Shown here: piece after piece, positions 29,024 through 32,500 of the stretch
How the letters are laid out: each line of letters begins with the position of its first letter
How positions within the stretch are numbered: position 1 is the first letter of the stretch
Origin: Prorocentrum cordatum
Lineage: Eukaryota; Sar; Dinophyceae; Prorocentrales; Prorocentraceae
Assembly (NCBI GenBank): GCA_963575745.1
Contig: CAUYUJ010012180.1
Span: 379,070-411,569, forward strand
Direction of reading: 5' to 3'
DNA length: 32,500 nucleotides
The notes under the pieces: generated by a model
The model's input: the letters and a program-made list of their open reading frames with translations, nothing else
The model's database searches: none
Told to the model about the DNA's origin: nothing
Translations under genes and position numbers: made by a program

Positions 29024-29510
29024 GTCGTCGTCGTCGTTCTCGTTCCCGGCGTCGTTCTTGGCGTCGTTGTCGTCGATCTCGTCGTCGTCGTCGTCGTTCT
29101 CGTCGTCGTCGTTCTCGTCGTCGTCACTGTCGTCATCGTCTTCGTTGTGGTCGTTCTCGTCGTCGTCCTCCTCCTCCTCCTCCTCCTCCCCCTCCTCCTC
29201 CTCACCCTCCTCCCTCCTCCTCCTCCTCCTCCTCCTCCTCCTCCTCTCCTCCTCCTCCTCATTCTCCTCCTCCTCCTCCTCCTCCTTCTCCTCCTCCTCC
29301 CATTTCTCCACCTTCTCATGTCTCCTCCTGCCGTCGTCGTCGTTATCATCGTCGTCGTCCTCTTCTTCCTCCTCCTCCTCCTGGATTTCCTCCTCGATCC
29401 CCGCCTTCTCCTGCCCCTCTTCCTCCTCCACAGTCTCCTCTCCCGGGCAGCACAAGACGAAGAAGGAGGAGAAGGAGGAGGAGGAGGACGAGAAGGAGGA
29501 GCTCTCTCTT
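29024..29510. repeat. GTC tract, TCC tract, then GGA tract
   Basis: (GTC/TCG)n with GTTCTC units runs from about 29024 to 29165. (TCC)n, interrupted by a second GTC patch near 29332-29360, runs to about 29450. A short (GGA)n follows at 29458-29505. The polarity switch resembles the one at 1041-2440. Confidence 0.92.
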
Positions 29511-29544
29511 CCCCGCCCAGACTCGACAATGCCCCTGTCTGCAG

Positions 29545-29667
29545 CGGAACTTGCAGTCTCCGCGCTTGAGGGCGGCCCCGAGGAACTTGACCAGCCCCTA
29601 CGAGCCGCAGGGGGCGTGCAGCTGGCGCGACGAGATGCTGGACTCGGACGCGGACATCTCGCTCTAG
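29545..29667 (+). CDS. Possible terminal exon (GT8 gene or separate)
   Basis: The frame from CGG (after CTGTCTGCAG) to TAG at 29665 has third positions almost all G or C and reads LRAAPRNLTSPYEPQGACSW, then RDEMLDSDADISL. This looks like a real protein end. Acceptors at 29544 or 29556 are both phase 0, as would be required after the KPW exon ending at 26948. No conserved motif links it to GT8, so joining it to that gene is inference from strand, phase and position. Confidence 0.4.
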   Translation, partial: RNLQSPRLRAAPRNLTSPYEPQGACSWRDEMLDSDADISL

Positions 29668-29739
29668 CCGCCGCGGTCTCCTCCTCCGCCCGGTGGCCTC
29701 TGCCCGAGGCCCTCGCCAGCGCGGGCGCCGCTGGGACGC

Positions 29740-29880
29740 CGCGCGCGCGCGGGCAGCCCGCAGCGCGGGCAGCCCGCGGCAGGGCGAGCCCATGGCGCGG
29801 GCAGCCCGTGCACGGCTCGCCGCTGGGAGGCCGCGCGCGGGCAGCCCGCGGCGCGCGGCCGCACCAGCGCGGCGCGGCGC
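29740..29880. repeat. GCGGGCAGCCCG-rich minisatellite
   Basis: GCGCGGGCAGCCCG-type units recur about five times between 29746 and 29850. Extremely GC-rich, no gene. Confidence 0.6.
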
Positions 29881-30009
29881 GCCGACGGTCCGGCGCGGCG
29901 CCCGCGCGGCTCGCTGCTGACGGGCCGCCAGCTGCCGCGGGGCGGAGGGGGGACCCGCGCGGCGAAGAGGCGGCGTTTGGGGCGTGCGCGAACCCCGGGG
30001 GAGGGCGGC

Positions 30010-30102
30010 GGGAGGAGGAGGAGGAGGGGGAGGAGGAGGGAGGAGGAGGAGGAGGAGGAGGAGGAGGGAGGAGGAGGAGGAGGAGGAGGAGGAGGAGGAG
30101 GA
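30010..30102. repeat. GGA microsatellite
   Basis: Plus-strand (GGA)n, with the purest run at 30064-30102. Confidence 0.95.
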
Positions 30103-30150
30103 ATAACGTAACGATCGCCGGTCCATGCCTGCATGACATTAAGGGAAATC

Positions 30151-31140
30151 CAGGGAGGGTTCGAAGCCCACGTTGACCTCGACCCGACGACCAGACCACC
30201 GTGGTTGTGCATTGCTGTTTTTTTCCTGCGTTGCAAGTATTTTGCGCTGCGCTTGGGCTGTCCGAGCTTGAGCTTCGGATTCGCGTGTGAGACGGGAGTG
30301 GTGTTGAGTGGTTCAGGGAGGATGGTTAGCCAATGTCGCCTTCGATCTCACGACTATAAAGCATGTTTTTCCGCAATGCAGTTTTTATGTGCGCTGCAGC
30401 TTTTTGGCATTGCTGTTTGGCTGATCGAGCTTGAGCTTAGAACTCCGCGTTTGAGATGGGAGTGGCTTTGAGAAGTTCAGGGAGTGTGTGAAGCCCATAT
30501 TTTCGTCGAACCGACCAGAAGACAACGACTGTCCATTGCAGTGTTTCTGTTGCGTTGCACTTTGGTTTGCGTTGCAGTTTGGCTGTGCGAGCTTGAGCTG
30601 AGGATTCTGCGTGAGAAACAGGGGTGGTTTGGAGAAGTCCAAGGAGAGTGTGAAGCCTACGCCGACGACCAGAACACCATTCTTGTGCAGTGCAATTGCT
30701 TGTTTTGCGTTGCATTCCTTTTCCCGTGCAGTTCGGCTCCTCGGGCTTGAGTGTGGGGTTCGCGTGTGAGACGGAAGTGGTGTTCAGAAGTTCTGGGGGG
30801 GGCGTGAAGCCCACGTCACCGTCGACCCGACGACCACACAACAGTTTGTTTCGCAATGCAATTTTGTGTTTGCGTTGCAGTTTTCTGATTGCGCTGCAGA
30901 TTGGCAGCTCGAGCTTCAGCTCAGAATTCTGCGTGTGCGACAGGAGTGGTTTTGGAAAGGTTCAGGGAGGATATGAATCCTACGCTACCTCGGTTTGACG
31001 ACCAGAAAATCAATGTTGTATTCCACTTGATTTCGCTGCCGTTTCTGCTGCGGTGCAGCTTGGCCGCTCAAGCTTGAGCTTGGCATCCCTCATGGTAGAC
31101 GGAAGTGGTTCGGAGAGGTCCTGGGAGAGCGAAGCCCAGT
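30151..31140 (+). repeat. Tandem array of six ~160-base units
   Basis: A CAGGGAGGxTxTGAAGCCCA-like landmark recurs at 30151, 30314, 30478, 30640, 30793, 30963 and 31121 (spacings 163, 164, 162, 153, 170, 158). Each unit then has a CGACCxGACGACCAGA block, a GTTTxGCGTTGCAG block, a CGAGCTTGAGCTxxGxATTC block and GAGACxGGAGTGGTTT. Units are about 65-75% alike by eye. Not coding. Confidence 0.88.
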
Positions 31141-31590
31141 GGATGTCACACTTTGAGTGTCTCCCAGAATCTCTACCCCACCAGCCGTCTGGATGGCCTG
31201 CGAGAACTGCCTTTTTCTCCCACGTATGCGTCTGCCTCCCCTGCCCCGTCCTCGTCGTATGCGCTATTTTTCCTCACCAACCCAGTCCGAAGGCCCCGAT
31301 TTGCCCTCCATTTCCAGTTGGTGGGGGGTCGGGGAGAATTGAAAAAAACATTTGCACCCCCCCAAAAAACCCGAACTTCGGGCGAAATTCGGGTCTTCGG
31401 GTTGGGTTGGGGTGGTGTGGTGGGTAGTCATCCATTGCGTGGCCACGCAGGCCGGCAGGTCACGGCCAGGTCACGATGGTTCCGTGCACGTCTGGGGCTC
31501 CTCTCGGGGCCCTCGCGGCTCTCGATGGACGCGCGGGGGGGATCTTGGAGGGCGTGTCGGGGGCTCCGCGGACGTCCTCGGGCGGCCCGC
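31141..31590. other. Unassigned spacer with a nested hairpin
   Basis: At about 31368-31403, AACCCGAA and TTCGGGTT flank a CTTCGGG / TTCGGG region, forming a short nested hairpin beside a G/T-rich run. No gene recognised. Confidence 0.4.
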
Positions 31591-31596
31591 CACCAG

Positions 31597-32040
31597 CGCA
31601 GGTCCACCGAGCGAGATGCGGCCGCATCTCGCTCTCGAGCGCTTCTCGACGCGAAGGTGGGGCCGTGCAGGGCTCCGTTGAGGCCCTCCTTGGGCCGTCC
31701 GCGCCCGCCTGCGCGGGGGCTCGCGAAGGGCGCATGGAAGGCGAAGAAGGAAAAACGCCATAAGCAAAAACTTGTGGTGCTCCGCGCGGATTTCTCGGAT
31801 CTGCGCCGGGCCCCTCCGGCGCCGCCCCTTGCGCGCTCCGCGCGCCAGGGAGGGGGGTCTGGCGCGGATCCAACAGATCCGCGCGGACCTCCAAAAGTGT
31901 AACGCGCAGGTCCCCAGACGGCCCCGGGAGTCCTCCGAGAGGTTCGCAGAGCAAGATGCGGGCGCACCTCGCTTTCGAGCACCGCTCGAGGCGACCACGG
32001 GGCCGTCCAGGGCTCTCCGTGGGCGCCCATCGGGCCCCCA
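31597..32040 (+). repeat. Duplicated ~95-base segment flanking a foldback element
   Basis: GAGCGAGATGCGGCCGCATC (about 31608) and GAGCAAGATGCGGGCGCACC (about 31949) start two diverged copies that continue CTCGCTxTCGAGC and GGGGCCGTxCAGGGCTC. Foldback copy F lies between them. Confidence 0.7.
31765..31898. repeat. Foldback element family 1, copy F (two arms)
   Basis: It starts CAAAAACTTGTGGTGCTCCG, continues CGCGGATTTCTCGGATCTGC, has a GCGCGCTCCGCGCGC centre, and ends TCTGGCGCGGATCCAACAGA, TCCGCGCGGACCTCC, AAAAGTG. The two halves are inverted copies, making it the clearest member of the family. Confidence 0.82.
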
Positions 32041-32265
32041 AGGGTGTCTGATGGGGGGCTCGTGCGGGGGGCGTGCACGAAGACAGAGACCGAAGAGGAA
32101 CGGAAAGACGAGAGAGAAGAGCCAGAGTATCAGCAGCCGCATCATAAGTTTTTCCCAACCATCCTCTGGTGTTGGGTCCTCGTTTTGAAGAGACGGTGGC
32201 CCGCGTCTCCTCTCCTCCTCCTCTCCTCCTCCCCCTCATCCCTGCGTTTCACCCACCGCTTCGTG

Positions 32266-32500
32266 GCCCCATAGGGAGCTCCACCGAAGGCCCCACTGGC
32301 AGGGTTCGCATGGCGGCCTCGGGCCATTTCGGCACACCCCTCACGAAGATCGTTGCCCCATAGGGAGCTCCACCGAAGGCTCCAGTGGCAGGGTTCGCAT
32401 GGCGGCCTCGGGCCATTTCGGCACACCCCTCACGAGGATCGTGGCCCCATAGGGAGCTCCACCGAAGGCCCCCAATGGCAGGGTTCGCATGGCGGCCTCG
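32266..32500 (+). repeat. 89-base tandem repeat running off the window
   Basis: GCCCCATAGGGAGCTCCACC begins units at 32266, 32355 and 32444, an exact 89-base period. Units differ at only a few positions. The third unit is cut by the window end, so the array probably continues. Confidence 0.93.

Noticed and set aside
28678-30199. Minus-strand Arg/Ser/Glu-rich frames of over 400 codons
   Set aside because: Products of GTC and TCC repeats plus GC-rich sequence; no domain.
30151-31140. CRISPR-like array or tRNA cluster (GGTTCGAAGCCC resembles a T arm)
   Set aside because: Units are diverged eukaryotic tandem repeats of about 160 bases with no spacers; no acceptor, D or anticodon arms could be paired.
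31380-31425. Telomere-like G/T run
   Set aside because: GGGTTGGGTTGGGG is short and irregular and lacks the TTTAGGG unit expected for dinoflagellate telomeres.

Overview
The window is nuclear DNA from a dinoflagellate. The decisive clue is a perfect copy of the 22-nt dinoflagellate spliced leader (DinoSL) on the minus strand at 15973-15994. Very GC-rich coding segments, apparent GC and GA splice donors, short exons far apart and dense trinucleotide satellites agree with this. I cannot name the species.

Layout. Most of the window is repeat-filled, intron-like DNA: kilobases of GGA/TCC microsatellite, foldback (MITE-like) elements, two dispersed repeat families and several tandem arrays. Three kinds of coding sequence stand out. 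(1) A plus-strand gene, apparently a GT8-family glycosyltransferase, is split into short exons over about 27 kb: 2984-3097, 3606-~3763, 19148-19231, 23042-23153, 26856-26948, and possibly a first exon at ~2015 and a last exon at ~29545-29667. Its motif blocks occur in GT8 order on one strand. Reading phases agree at the junctions that can be tested. (2) A nearly complete LINE retrotransposon (9442-15994, minus strand) lies inside the 15-kb intron of that gene. It has zinc finger, AP-like endonuclease, reverse transcriptase and RNase H domains. It starts with the spliced leader, ends with a short A tail and is bounded by a perfect 16-bp target-site duplication in a GGA/TCC tract. A second, 5'-truncated LINE with two stop codons lies at 23656-25958. 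(3) A GC3-rich unidentified coding region at 17054-18044 carries one frameshift.

How the parts relate. Both LINEs are flanked on both sides by (GGA)n in their sense direction, which suggests preferred insertion into this microsatellite. On the plus strand the TCC tracts also form very long pyrimidine runs directly upstream of some glycosyltransferase exons. The intron after exon 23042-23153 begins at the tip of a foldback element, as expected if the intron arose from or was invaded by an introner-like element.

No rRNA, tRNA, CRISPR or bacterial-type operon was found. Long ORFs inside the microsatellites encode only poly-E, poly-D, poly-S, poly-P or poly-L and are not treated as genes. Family assignments rest on motif recognition by eye, not on database searches.
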